A DNA stretch of 61,751 nucleotides. Source: a bacterium. GTDB lineage: Bacteria > Arandabacterota > Arandabacteria > Arandabacterales > Arandabacteraceae. The notes beneath the pieces were generated by a model. The model was not told the origin of the DNA, searched no databases, and saw nothing but the letters and a program-made list of their open reading frames with translations. Both the position numbers and the translations under genes were made by a program. Position 1 is the first letter of the stretch; each line of letters begins with the position of its first letter. Positions 27,201 through 35,040 of the stretch are shown piece by piece. The stretch is from NCBI GenBank assembly GCA_025774845.1, contig JALGZP010000017.1, forward strand, positions 1 to 61,751, in the 5' to 3' direction.

Positions 27201-27337
27201 TAGAGCTTGAGCGCTTGCTCGAATGCTCCATCCTCGAACAACTTATCGGCATCTTTCATGTCAGCAGCCCCGCAGATTCCATGGAAGAAGATTGTGGTCA
27301 GCACCGTCGCTACTATAAGCTTTGGAATTACTCTCAT
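21275..27337 (-). CDS. Bacterial alpha-2-macroglobulin family protein with thioester motif
   Basis: A 2020-residue exported protein with a type I signal peptide (no lipobox Cys). The N-terminal 360 residues are helical and TPR-like. The MG2 domain begins near residue 620 with T-D-R-P-I-Y-Q-P-G-H. A bait-like, Met/Ala-rich stretch precedes F-F-E-P-H-I-V and A-P-E-Q-L-T-S-W-K. The thioester motif G-C-V-E-Q has its Cys at residue 1492, followed by a helical thioester domain. Such proteins trap attacking proteases in the periplasm or at the cell surface. AAGGAGG precedes the ATG. The common partner PbpC (PBP1C) is not adjacent; the neighbours are a methyltransferase and a secreted M28 peptidase. 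The family call is firm, the biological target is not. Confidence 0.93.
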   Translation of the reverse strand: MRVIPKLIVATVLTTIFFHGICGAADMKDADKLFEDGAFEQALKLYEAVYEETRVTETREKAFFRVCESLAHLYRYGEAAERLLDREPPTKPVHLARFLILKSEMLRNFQDQYSYIQRDDVIEDEDGDVFRLTRGEILDEIREAYIGLWDLRTQLLKMYTRREGYFLDLENVDFDMYPTLLDYLIFAWTNYLLTEEDSDDSEGGIKPRAEILMVEDFDREVDLKDPPALLAAELMEEATRMRGRGRSEARERWKLRRLMLPLRFPHLFDLADLAPDETVYDHEDLRAYRDVIKQILLGWMDGFQTDEARAEAGYEVVQILSGEGKLVEAVNLAREIERKFGGTHASRRAEALRLRIEMPSLSLGVKTVMPPAKGALTVTAKNLKQVHFRLYRLSPDEVRREYTDSRSEDYGRSYTKFDGWADLLGGNWMRYDWGKKWLKSYLSGRDPEATWTLKTGDRGDYQQLTLEESPPPLETGIYLVCACGDESFEIGGALLCTSFLNVTNLVLIGSSGVTTRSLDAYYAVLDDDGPARIYDDIFRFYTLDARTGRPVPGAHIDVWPHELSLSTDDVGFAALPRAVHVAPGSDNHHRIDPLAGFENSLSYWGYDLGFGYYPPNPLRLFLETDRPIYQPGHTVKAKVVVVRRWAEGFRSLAGGHDVEFSARDTNGKEFFTETVALGEYGTAAVEFKIPHGRLLGRYSLRATCSDGRFGNDIHTSFSVEEYKRPEFEIELKPAEKPWRYGQEVEITGEASYYFGGPVPDAPVTYRITRRSYIPYFYRYWFGEHFSSGANEIAAGEVKTDNDGNFLITFTPTPQPNQYSGHIPDITQFVVEVDARDSGGRTIEARESYKAAKVPIFLVIEPDRGFFLEKERIEITTKRLTVNDTPAPGGSTYEVYTLADTMDTPAGDTGYRPYRGSWLWQPPLDVQLKDVPNGDLVAEGSVDHDKDGEGPIRLESLPQGTYRIVQKSTADWGDEVSQARIFVVARDTETAVPVNAATVTLVERDAYKTGEMARFIIGSGFGSGQYHVEIWGGEHLISRHFIDGDQPVRLIEIPVTERMKGGFGLKWFGVKDLALRYGQTTISVPWGEKKLEVTLEPFDEELKPGEEYTWGVNLRDAGGKPARGEVLALMYDRSLEYYVTGHSSWLDALYTLRTSLSCHSSVFDPSVYCFPITQGLLEKVLRSFRRSPAEPSPPGLRTARTWADGGIYRKAGRYIRGGRADAMDEVGSVSFNAAVSMPMAMMAEAEVPPMADALGGEDTAADVKTREKFADTAFFEPHIVTAAKTGSGRFTFTAPEQLTSWKIKVFALTTDAKEGTLVEETVTRKDLMVRADIPRFFREKDKGTITAIVHNESGRVLKGEVFIEVTEDGDKIDGKINLTDTRKHFEIKPHSLESFNWLIDVPHGVTTYKVRVVAVTDDLSDAEERELPILPSRQRLIESAFITLSGSETKTLEITPKDDPTRINESMVLQIDPQLALSIINTIPFLIEYPHGCVEQILNRYVPLSIVNEVYNKYPAIRDALDKIPDRKTLSPAWEKDDPRRLMTLMETPWVWQSEGRPVPWPVIDMLDPEIVKRHKETNLSRLRSAQLANGAFPWWPGGEADPYMTLYVLSGLAEARRYGVDVPRDMIEMALRYVNSKIPLMLEPEERQLSLVAFAAYVVTSYSPEEFSGAAGGHKAAASWVEFLDRHIYAMTPFGKAYLAYTHLRLGNARRAGELLDMAMDGAREDPVAGVYWTPEKYSWVWYSDTVEKHAFLLRTLQELRPEDERIPGMVRWLLFSRKGTVWKSTKASVAAVYALLDHLNQRGALASDEAFKARWGEKTYSVIVKADDWLDEPIRWHETGFEITPDMSSARVEKEGPGIAFASLTWTYSTDDLPEASQPGMLELGRKFYRRVKEGEAYHLKPIDSGGEVAVGDEVEVQLKINTRSQFEYMHLKDLKAAGFEAETLLSGWKYDALGFYEEPRHSLTNFFISWLPHGEYILRYRLRPTKPGVYRIGAATLQSMYSPEMTAHSAGFIMKVVD

Positions 27338-27482
27338 GGCGCTCGCCTCCTTGCTCTATAATAGTATACCCAATCAGCAGATCTTCCGTTCCTCGCATAG
27401 ACTTCCCATGACAGGATTACACCACAATCCGTCTGGTAATCCAATGATCACAGAGGAACTACCCGGTGGGGAGCTGCTTTCA

Positions 27483-27512
27483 TTGAAATTAGCACCCCGC
27501 ATGTGTTATAAT
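27483..27512 (+). promoter_or_regulatory. Sigma-70-type promoter for the M28 peptidase gene
   Basis: TTGAAA (27483-27488) and a perfect TATAAT (27507-27512) with an 18-base spacer, about 50 bases before the start codon. On the opposite strand a TATACT -10-like box (27363-27368) lies upstream of the macroglobulin gene without a good -35. Nothing else is visible in the 229-base gap 27338-27566. Confidence 0.7.
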
Positions 27513-27566
27513 GCAACAATGGATGCATAGTGGACCAGTACGGGTTAGAACAACACGAGGTGTAAA

Positions 27567-30083
27567 ATGAAGAGACTCCTGGTAGTCGCAGTGGCACTTT
27601 TACCTATCCTGCATATTACGGCTTTACAGTCACCCGTGACCGGTACGGATTCAGTTCCCCGCGAGCTGGTTGAGACCGCGCTCGTGGCGGTCGAAAACCC
27701 CGGCCCGGGGACGACTGCGGACCTCCTGGCGCGGGGCATAATGGTTGTTCGTGATATGGAACGGTACCTGCTCGTTGCGGCCGGCACCGAAGATCTCATA
27801 GAAATGGATGAGATCGCGCTCGATTGGACGATGCTCGATCGCTCCATTGACGGGAAGTCGTATTTCACGGTCACGGTGGCCCGGGAGTCAAGGCTCCTGG
27901 AGATACCGGCCCGGATTCGTGTCTTGAGGTTCGATGGTTTTGATGCCGTAGTCGAGGCGCCTCAGGATGAGGCCATGAAGCTCGTTGCCGATGGTCTTGA
28001 TATTGCACGTGTTTTCATGCGCCCCGTCCGTACAGTCTCAGAGCCGCGGGTTCGCCCGTTGGGCCTCCAGACACTGGCCGATCCCTTGATCCAGACAATG
28101 GTGGATGCGGTATCGGGCTCATCGGTCGACGGTTTCGTACAGAGACTTGAGGATTTCGACACGCGGTATGCCACTCATGACAGCTGCCAGGCCGCGGCCG
28201 ACTGGATCAAAGCCAAGCTTGAATCCTACGGAATCGACAGCGTCTACTTTCATAATTTCAGCGGAACGTATAAAGATAACGTAGTCGCCGTGATCCCCGG
28301 AAGCGGGGATCCGAGTAGGATCGTTGTGGTCGGTGGACATTACGACTCCTACACCTACGATCAAAACTTTTGCCCGGGGGCGGACGACAATGCATCGGGA
28401 ACGGCGTGCATGCTTGAGTGTGCGCGGGTTCTAAGCAACTATGAATTCAACTACACGCTCACATTTGTCGCGTTCGGCGGCGAGGAATTCGGTCTCTATG
28501 GCAGCGAGGGCTTTGCCAGTGATGCGGTAGCCGCAGGAGACAACATCATCGCAGCTATCACCGTCGATATGATTGGCTACGTGGCCGGTGGTGATGTCAT
28601 GGATCTCGATGTCGTCGATAACGCCAGCTCGCAGTGGATGCGTGATATCGCCATGGACGTGGGGGCGAACTACGTACCCGGTCTTCCCCTCGTGGACGGT
28701 GCGGTTCCGGGTGGAGCGAGCAGCGACCACGCGTCATTCTGGGCCAACGGGTTCGATGCCGTCCTGTTGATGGAAGACAGTGACGAGTACAGCCCATACA
28801 TACACACAGCAGACGATGTTGTAGGCACGAGCTACAATTCCTCCACCCTTGCGGAGGGATCCGTCAAGGTCGCAGTTGGAATGGCTGCCACGATAGCCGA
28901 GCCTTTCTCGGTCGCAATAAGCCACACGCCGCTCGAGAACACCGAAGACACCCTGAACCCTTACCGGGTTGTCGCCGACATCGTTGCGGCCGGCACGCTC
29001 AATTCGGATTCGCTGCTCGTCTATTACTCGACGGGCGGAGGGATGAGCCCGCTTACCATGAGTACGACGGGGACACCGGATGAGTATGAGGCCTTTATCC
29101 CCGCACAGGTGGGAGGAACCTGGGTCGACTATTACATCGTCGCAGAAGACACCGAAGCAACCCGCGTGACACACCCCACCGGCGCTCCGGGTGAGGTTCA
29201 CACCTTCTTCGTGGGCACAATTACGACAATCGTCGAGCACGACTTCGAAAGCGACTACGGCTGGACCGTCGGCGACACGGGCGACAATGCATCCACAGGG
29301 ATCTGGGAGCGCTGCGATCCCGAGGCAACCGAGGCGCAGCCAGAGAACGATCATACGCCGGACCCGGGTGTAAGGGCATACATCACCACCTGCGCTGCAG
29401 GCGCCAGCCAGGGTGTGAACGATGTGGACGGCGGCAAGACAACACTCTTAAGCCCGGTATTCAACCTTTCGACCTACTCCAACGCATGGGTCCGTTACTA
29501 CCGCTGGTACAGCAATGACACCGGCGCCGCCCCCGAGGACGACGACTGGATCGTAGATGTCTCGGCCGATGCGGGGTCCACCTGGGTGCGGCTTGAGACG
29601 CGTACATCCAGCAACCGGACCTGGCACATGGTGGAGCGTAATCTGTCAGACTACATTAGCCTCACCTCCGACGTTAAGTTCCGGTTCATCGCGGCGGACT
29701 ATGACCCGGGCTCGATCGTCGAGGCCGGAATTGACGATTTCTCGATCGTCTTCTATGATGAAGGACTCAGCGGTCTCACGGATGCCGGGAACCGGGCCGC
29801 CCGTGGTATTGTGCTTGCTCAGAACGTTCCCAACCCGTTCAGTCCTGTGACGGCGATACGTTTCACGGTCGCCGAGCCCGGGCGCGAAGTCACGCTCAGG
29901 GTGTTCGATATCTCGGGACGTGAGGTCAAGACGCTGCTTGAGGGCGAGAAGGTGGTCGGATCGCGTACGGTCCACTGGAATGGAACAAATGAGGCGGGTG
30001 AGGAGATCGCAGCCGGACTCTATTTCTGCCGCCTCGTTTCGGGCGACATCCGGCTTTCTCGAAAGATCGTCCTCGTGCGGTAA
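27567..30083 (+). CDS. Secreted M28 zinc aminopeptidase with FlgD-like C-terminus
   Basis: An 838-residue secreted enzyme with signal peptide (M-K-R-L-L-V-V-A). A propeptide of about 180 residues is followed by the M28 domain: H258 in G-G-H-Y-D-S, D273 in G-A-D-D-N-A-S-G, the E-E pair in F-G-G-E-E-F-G-L-Y-G-S, an Asp in T-V-D-M-I-G-Y and a His in S-S-D-H-A-S-F-W. These are the co-catalytic zinc ligands and general base. Then come an Ig-like part, a MAM/jelly-roll-like region near residues 560-750, and a FlgD-like C-terminal domain (N-V-P-N-P-F-S-P-V-T; F-D-I-S-G-R-E-V-K-T-L; G-L-Y-F-C-R-L). It probably cleaves peptides outside the cell. AGGTG precedes the ATG. Confidence 0.92.
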   Translation: MKRLLVVAVALLPILHITALQSPVTGTDSVPRELVETALVAVENPGPGTTADLLARGIMVVRDMERYLLVAAGTEDLIEMDEIALDWTMLDRSIDGKSYFTVTVARESRLLEIPARIRVLRFDGFDAVVEAPQDEAMKLVADGLDIARVFMRPVRTVSEPRVRPLGLQTLADPLIQTMVDAVSGSSVDGFVQRLEDFDTRYATHDSCQAAADWIKAKLESYGIDSVYFHNFSGTYKDNVVAVIPGSGDPSRIVVVGGHYDSYTYDQNFCPGADDNASGTACMLECARVLSNYEFNYTLTFVAFGGEEFGLYGSEGFASDAVAAGDNIIAAITVDMIGYVAGGDVMDLDVVDNASSQWMRDIAMDVGANYVPGLPLVDGAVPGGASSDHASFWANGFDAVLLMEDSDEYSPYIHTADDVVGTSYNSSTLAEGSVKVAVGMAATIAEPFSVAISHTPLENTEDTLNPYRVVADIVAAGTLNSDSLLVYYSTGGGMSPLTMSTTGTPDEYEAFIPAQVGGTWVDYYIVAEDTEATRVTHPTGAPGEVHTFFVGTITTIVEHDFESDYGWTVGDTGDNASTGIWERCDPEATEAQPENDHTPDPGVRAYITTCAAGASQGVNDVDGGKTTLLSPVFNLSTYSNAWVRYYRWYSNDTGAAPEDDDWIVDVSADAGSTWVRLETRTSSNRTWHMVERNLSDYISLTSDVKFRFIAADYDPGSIVEAGIDDFSIVFYDEGLSGLTDAGNRAARGIVLAQNVPNPFSPVTAIRFTVAEPGREVTLRVFDISGREVKTLLEGEKVVGSRTVHWNGTNEAGEEIAAGLYFCRLVSGDIRLSRKIVLVR

Positions 30084-30101
30084 GATGAATTGACAGATTG
30101 T

Positions 30102-31478
30102 TCATCGAATAGAGGCAGTGAAGACTCTGTAGGCCCACGGACCAAGCGTCACCTCGTCTTCACCCCCGAACGAGACCGCCACCCCGCTGAATGCATCTGT
30201 ATAGCTGCCGGCAAGTGAAGTCCCGGTCAGTGTGACCACCTCCTCAGCCGGTGAGAGATTCAGAACGACAAGGACTTTGTCTCCGCCCTTCTCGCGCGTG
30301 AATGCAAAGACAGCCTCATCATTCGAGGTATGTACCCACTCTACCTCGCCACCGCGGCCACCGGTCCAAAGCGCCTTGTTCTCATGTTTCAGATTGAGCA
30401 GGGTGGTATAGAAATCACCCATCTCATAGTCGCCCCACACGATCTCATCTTTATCGAAGAAGTGAAGGCGTTTGTCGAGTCCCGCCTCCTGCCCGCTGTA
30501 GACCTGGGGCATCCCGTCGATCATGGCCGTCAACACCGCGAATGCCTCGACACCATCTCCAAGCCGCTCGAAGACCGTACCATTCCAGGAGTTCTCATCG
30601 TGATTCGAGGTGTAGTACATCCGGTAGGCGCCCTCGGTATAGGCCGACACTTCATAGCTGATCTGGTAGCCGACCGCGCTCGCAGGGGCATGTCCCCACA
30701 CTATGCTGCCCGCCAGACGGTTGAGACTCAGCCCATAGGTCATATCGAAACCATGCTCATGGGCTGTTGGGGACTCCCACTCCGCGAGCATGAGTACAGG
30801 TTTCAGAGCCTTGAGTTCCGCACTCGCTGCGGCCCAGAAGTCCAGGGGCAGCAACCCGGCCGCATCACATCTGAATCCGTCTATGTCTATCTCATCAACC
30901 CAGAACTTCATCGCCTCGATCATGTACTCACGGAGTTCGGTATTGGAAAAATCAAGCTGGATCACATCCCACCAATCAGGAACGGGCGGCACGAAATTAC
31001 CCTGATCATCGCGAACGTACCAGTCGGGATGTTCAACTGTCAGGGGGTTGTCCCAGGCAGTGTGATTGGCTACCCAGTCCATCATCACGTACATCCCCAT
31101 CTCGTGGACGGTGTCCACCAGGGCCTTGAAGTCATCGAGCGTGCCGAATTCCGGATTCACATCAAGGTAATTCCTGACTGAATAGTAGCTCCCCAGGCTG
31201 CCTTTGCGATTGACCTCGCCTATCGGGTGTATGGGCATGAACCAGAGAATGCCAACACCCATTTCCTGTAGTCGCGGGAGGTGTTCCCGGAATTCGCTGA
31301 AGGTTCCACCGGGGGTGTATTGCCGGACGTTGACCTCATAGATAGTTGCATTGTAACTCCACTCGGTATGGTCCCTTGTCGTCCGGTCTTCGGGCTGGAG
31401 GTGGTCGGAATCGCACGAGGCCGCAACCAGAAAAACGGTTATAACAGCCCCTGCGAGCAACCTTGTACGGTACCACAT
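30102..31478 (-). CDS. GH13 alpha-amylase-family lipoprotein
   Basis: A 458-residue lipoprotein (lipobox V-A-A-S-C at residues 18-22) with a complete GH13 barrel. The catalytic residues are present: nucleophile D205 in F-R-C-D-A-A-G, acid/base E233 in L-A-E-W-E, and D294 in S-N-H-D-E-N-S-W. The N-A-N-H-T type region reads V-A-N-H-T-A-W. A C-terminal beta-sandwich follows. It should hydrolyse alpha-1,4-glucans at the cell surface or periplasm; the exact specificity is not readable. It is the last gene of the long minus-strand run and begins 2 bases after the tatD stop. The stop faces the M28 gene convergently, 18 bases away. Confidence 0.9.
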   Translation of the reverse strand: MWYRTRLLAGAVITVFLVAASCDSDHLQPEDRTTRDHTEWSYNATIYEVNVRQYTPGGTFSEFREHLPRLQEMGVGILWFMPIHPIGEVNRKGSLGSYYSVRNYLDVNPEFGTLDDFKALVDTVHEMGMYVMMDWVANHTAWDNPLTVEHPDWYVRDDQGNFVPPVPDWWDVIQLDFSNTELREYMIEAMKFWVDEIDIDGFRCDAAGLLPLDFWAAASAELKALKPVLMLAEWESPTAHEHGFDMTYGLSLNRLAGSIVWGHAPASAVGYQISYEVSAYTEGAYRMYYTSNHDENSWNGTVFERLGDGVEAFAVLTAMIDGMPQVYSGQEAGLDKRLHFFDKDEIVWGDYEMGDFYTTLLNLKHENKALWTGGRGGEVEWVHTSNDEAVFAFTREKGGDKVLVVLNLSPAEEVVTLTGTSLAGSYTDAFSGVAVSFGGEDEVTLGPWAYRVFTASIR

Positions 31479-31480
31479 AA

Positions 31481-32245
31481 CTAGTCCCCCGGGGGTATGT
31501 TAAAGAGGGTGCGGGTGTTGGTCTCGGTCAGGTAGGCGATCTCATCAACGGGTCTTGAGAGAATCCCCGCTATCTTCGCCAGCACGAGTCTGACGTATGC
31601 GGGTTCGTTGCGTTTGCCTCTGAACGGAACCGGTGTAAGGTAGGGACAATCCGTCTCAACGAGCACCCTGTCCAGCGGTACACGCTTCAGTATCTCCCGC
31701 GTGTTCTTCCCATTGTAGGTTATGGGGCCGGCGAATGAGATATAGAGCCCCATATCTGTGGCCTGTCTTGCCAGATTGACATCGCCCGAAAAGCAGTGAA
31801 GCACACCCGAGCTTACCTTCTCGTCTTTGAGGATCTCCAGTGTTCGTCTGTGGGCTTCTCTGTCGTGGACTACTATTGGAAGGCCCTTCCTCCTGCCCAG
31901 ATCGATCTGCCATCTGAAAGCCCGTTCCTGCGACCGGCGCGGCGAGAGATTCCTGTAGAAATCGAGCCCGATCTCGCCGATAGCGACCACCTTTGGGTCA
32001 TCCGCCAGGTCCTCCAGATCCTCAAGCAGATCCGCAGTGAGATTCCTGGCATCATGCGGATGCACACCGACCGCCGCATAGATGTCCTCATGTACACCCG
32101 CCAGGTGAACGCCTGCCTTACTGGAAGCAACGTCGAATCCGACATTTATCATTGCCGTCACGCCGTCTTCACGCGCTCGCTTGATCACGGCGTGGAGGTC
32201 TTTTCTGTACTGCTTCATCGTGAGGTGGGCGTGGCTGTCTATCAA
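31481..32245 (-). CDS. tatD: TatD family metal-dependent hydrolase/DNase
   Basis: A 254-residue protein with the TatD signature: D-S-H-A-H-L at the start, E-I-G-L-D-F-Y, V-V-H-D-R-E, H-C-F-S-G-D, and V-E-T-D-C-P-Y-L. The His, Glu and Asp residues bind two or three metals. TatD enzymes are 3'-5' DNases linked to DNA repair or nucleotide turnover. The start is TTG 32245, with GAGG 7-10 bases upstream inside the metG 3' end region. The gene follows metG by 9 bases, a common arrangement in bacteria. Confidence 0.93.
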   Translation of the reverse strand: MIDSHAHLTMKQYRKDLHAVIKRAREDGVTAMINVGFDVASSKAGVHLAGVHEDIYAAVGVHPHDARNLTADLLEDLEDLADDPKVVAIGEIGLDFYRNLSPRRSQERAFRWQIDLGRRKGLPIVVHDREAHRRTLEILKDEKVSSGVLHCFSGDVNLARQATDMGLYISFAGPITYNGKNTREILKRVPLDRVLVETDCPYLTPVPFRGKRNEPAYVRLVLAKIAGILSRPVDEIAYLTETNTRTLFNIPPGD

Positions 32246-32254
32246 GGCACTGCC

Positions 32255-34156
32255 TCAGGATATCCGTGAGCCGGCCGCTGCGTCCTTGTCGGGGACCACA
32301 ATGATCACATCGTCCCCGTCGGTCGCAGCAAGGAGCATACCCTGGGATTCAACACCCCTGATCGTGGCAGGTTTGAGATTGGCGATGACGACTATGTTCT
32401 TTCCGACGAGGGTCTCCGGTGCGTAATGGCCGGCTATTCCCGCCACAATCTGCCGTTCCTCATCTCCGATATCGATGTGCAGCTTGATGAGGTTTTTGGC
32501 GCCTTCAACCATTGTAGCGCTCTTCACATGGGCGACTCTCAGGTCAAGTTTCTTGAAGTCTTCGAAGTCCAGCAACATCTCTTCCTTCTCCTTCGGAGGG
32601 GGTTCGTGGTCTTCCGGTTCGATCCTCGGGAACAGGGGCGTGAGCGTGCTTATCCCTGCAGACAAACCATCCCAGGTATCGCGCCACACGAGGCTTCGCT
32701 CGATGTGGTCGGACGAGATTTCTTCCTTTATCCCAAGCGTTTCCCAGATGGCCTGGGCCTTTACGGGCATGAACGGGAACAGGAGGACCGCCGTATTCCG
32801 TAAGACCTCGCTCACCGTGAAGAGAACACCCGCGGCTTCCCGCTTGCCGCCATCTTTCCTCATCAGCGCCCACGGCGCGCTTTCCTCTATGTACCGGTTT
32901 GCAGCTCTTACGACTTTGAAAACTTCCGCGATTCCGATATGCAGATCATACGCATCCATCGCCTTGAAATAGGCCTCGGTCGCCTCCCGGCATACTTCTC
33001 TCATCTTCTCCACCGACACATCCGCGCGCTCGCTCTCGGGCGGAATGTTTCCGTCGAAGTACTGTTTCAGCATACCGCACGTCCGGCTGACGAGATTGCC
33101 GAGATCGTTCGCAAGCTCCGAGTTATACCGCTGGATGAACTGCTCCCAGGAGAAGTCCCCGTCCTTTCCGAATACAACCTCTCTCGAGAGATAGTACCGG
33201 AGGGAGTCAGGGCCGTACTTTCGAGCAAGATCGAGCGGCTCAACGATATTACCGAGTGTCTTGCTCATCCGCTCGCCCTTGAAGGTCACGAAACCGTGGC
33301 CGAAGATCGTTCCCGGCAATTCGATACCGGCACTCATCAACATCGCCGGCCACAGGATACAGTGAAATCGCGTGATGTCTTTCCCGATAACATGGATATC
33401 CGCCGGCCAGTATCTTGAGAACAGTTCCTCATCGTCGGGGAAACCGATTGCCGTCAGGTAGTTAATCAGCGCGTCGAACCAGACGTAAAAAACGTGACCG
33501 GGATCGCTAGGCACCGGAATGCCCCAGCTGACCCCCGAGCGCGAAACACTGACATCGCTCAGCCCGCCCTTTATGAAACTGACGATCTCATTCTTCCGCG
33601 ACTCCGGCCGTATGAACCCCGGATTGGTCTCGATGTGACGCAGTAGCGGGTCGGCGTACTTCGACAGCGCGAAGAACAGATTCTCCTCTTCGATCCACTT
33701 CGGCTCCATCTTGTGTGCAGAGCACTTCCCGTCAACCAGGTCTTCTTCCTTGAGGAAACCCTCACAGGAGACACAGTACCACCCCGCATACTTCGATCTG
33801 TGTATATCGCCCTTTTCGCTTATCCGGCGAAAGATCTCATTGACGGCGCGTGTATGTCCCTCCTCCGTCGTCCTTACGAATCTGTCGTAGGAGATCGCTA
33901 TCCCATTCCAGGTGTCTCTGAAAATCTTTGCCATCCCGTCCGTGAACTCCTCCGCAGAGACCTTCTTCTGTGTCGCACCCTTGTGCACGTTCTGGGAGTG
34001 TTCGTCATTGCCCATCGAAAAAAAGGTGTCGCGTCCCTTTAGCCGGGCGTATCTGGCGATGATGTCACAGCAGACTTTCTCGTAAGCCGTGCCGAGGTGC
34101 GGAACGTTATTCGCATAGTCTATCGCCGCTGTGATGTAAAACTTATCCTTTGCCAT
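32255..34156 (-). CDS. metG: Methionyl-tRNA synthetase
   Basis: A 633-residue class I synthetase. The HIGH-like motif is P-H-L-G-T near residue 20, the KMSKS-like motif is E-R-M-S-K-T near residue 300, and the zinc knuckle is C-V-S-C...C-S-A-H, the single-knuckle form known from Thermus. A C-terminal tRNA-binding OB-fold (about residues 530-633) contains D-L-R-V-A-H-V and E-S-Q-G-M-L-L-A-A. It charges tRNA-Met with methionine for both initiation and elongation. ATG 34156 is chosen over TTG 34159 because GAGGA lies about 6 bases upstream. It overlaps the end of ricT by 14 bases. Confidence 0.97.
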   Translation of the reverse strand: MAKDKFYITAAIDYANNVPHLGTAYEKVCCDIIARYARLKGRDTFFSMGNDEHSQNVHKGATQKKVSAEEFTDGMAKIFRDTWNGIAISYDRFVRTTEEGHTRAVNEIFRRISEKGDIHRSKYAGWYCVSCEGFLKEEDLVDGKCSAHKMEPKWIEEENLFFALSKYADPLLRHIETNPGFIRPESRKNEIVSFIKGGLSDVSVSRSGVSWGIPVPSDPGHVFYVWFDALINYLTAIGFPDDEELFSRYWPADIHVIGKDITRFHCILWPAMLMSAGIELPGTIFGHGFVTFKGERMSKTLGNIVEPLDLARKYGPDSLRYYLSREVVFGKDGDFSWEQFIQRYNSELANDLGNLVSRTCGMLKQYFDGNIPPESERADVSVEKMREVCREATEAYFKAMDAYDLHIGIAEVFKVVRAANRYIEESAPWALMRKDGGKREAAGVLFTVSEVLRNTAVLLFPFMPVKAQAIWETLGIKEEISSDHIERSLVWRDTWDGLSAGISTLTPLFPRIEPEDHEPPPKEKEEMLLDFEDFKKLDLRVAHVKSATMVEGAKNLIKLHIDIGDEERQIVAGIAGHYAPETLVGKNIVVIANLKPATIRGVESQGMLLAATDGDDVIIVVPDKDAAAGSRIS

Positions 34157-35027
34157 CAACGTCCTCTTCCTCGTGACGCCCCTTTGGGAGTTTCAGCAGC
34201 TTCTTCGCAAGACTCGGCTTCTTTATCGCATCAAGCGTCAGTCTCATCTCGTTCCCGTTCTCATCTTCAACGACGACGGCCTGTGCGAAGATGTCTATGC
34301 TGGTAACCACCGCCTCGCCGTATGCCGTATCTACCCGTGTTCCGACCTTGGGAAGCCGCTTTGCGACTTCCATATAGTAGTCGCGCTCAAACGCTAGACA
34401 GCACATCAACCTGCCGCACGCCCCCGATATCTTTGTCGGGCTCACCGACAGGCTCTGGTCCCTGGCCATCTTGAGCGTCACCGGCTCGAACTCCTGAAGG
34501 AAGGTCGTACAGCAATACTTCCTGCCGCAGGAACCGATCCCGCCCAGTCTCTTGGCCTCGTCTCTCACACCTATCTGTCTAAGCTCAATCCTTGTCTTGT
34601 AGATTCCGGCAAGGTCCTTGACCAGTTCTCTGAAGTCCACCCGCTCATCCGCCGTGAAGAAAAAGGTGATTTTGCTGCAATCCAGCTGGTACTCGACATC
34701 AACCAGCTTCATCTTGAGGTTCCTTGCAGCGATCTTCTCTTCACATACCTTGCGGGCCTCTTCCTCCTTCTTCGTGTTCTCATCGTGCTTCTTGACGTCT
34801 TCCTCATTTGCCTTACGCAGCAGCTCCTGGGTGATCGGCCGCAGCTCCGCTATGCTGTTGAGCCCCTGACCGCACCTGATGATCCTCCCCATATCCCGTC
34901 CCCGCTCCACCTGGACGACTACGTAGTCACCCAGTTCTACCGGCAGGCTCTTGTTGTTAACAAAGTACGCCGTCCGCTCACCCTTGAACTCAACCTGTAC
35001 TATCTTCTTGCCTGTCGATTCTTCCAT
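34143..35027 (-). CDS. ricT: PSP1-domain protein RicT (YaaT)-like
   Basis: A 294-residue protein. The N-terminal part has V-E-F-K-G-E-R and the D-Y-V-V-V-Q-V-E-R-G-R-D-M-G-R motif of PSP1/RicT proteins. Two cysteine clusters, G-S-C-G-R-K-Y-C-C and A-C-G-R-L-M-C-C-L, are conserved in RicT, which in Bacillus forms an iron-sulfur complex with RicA/RicF that affects RNase Y and maturation of mRNA. The tail is acidic. Position next to metG and tatD is common in many bacteria. Its function in this organism is inferred by family only. Confidence 0.88.
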   Translation of the reverse strand: MEESTGKKIVQVEFKGERTAYFVNNKSLPVELGDYVVVQVERGRDMGRIIRCGQGLNSIAELRPITQELLRKANEEDVKKHDENTKKEEEARKVCEEKIAARNLKMKLVDVEYQLDCSKITFFFTADERVDFRELVKDLAGIYKTRIELRQIGVRDEAKRLGGIGSCGRKYCCTTFLQEFEPVTLKMARDQSLSVSPTKISGACGRLMCCLAFERDYYMEVAKRLPKVGTRVDTAYGEAVVTSIDIFAQAVVVEDENGNEMRLTLDAIKKPSLAKKLLKLPKGRHEEEDVDGKG

Positions 35028-35040
35028 GTTACCCCACCAT

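Noticed and set aside
30330-31181. 283-codon plus-strand open frame opposite the GH13 gene
   Set aside because: The minus strand has the full catalytic set of GH13; the plus frame shows no domain.
32255-34156. Zinc site of MetG with His in place of a Cys as an oddity
   Set aside because: The C-x2-C / C-x2-H knuckle is a known normal form of MetRS.
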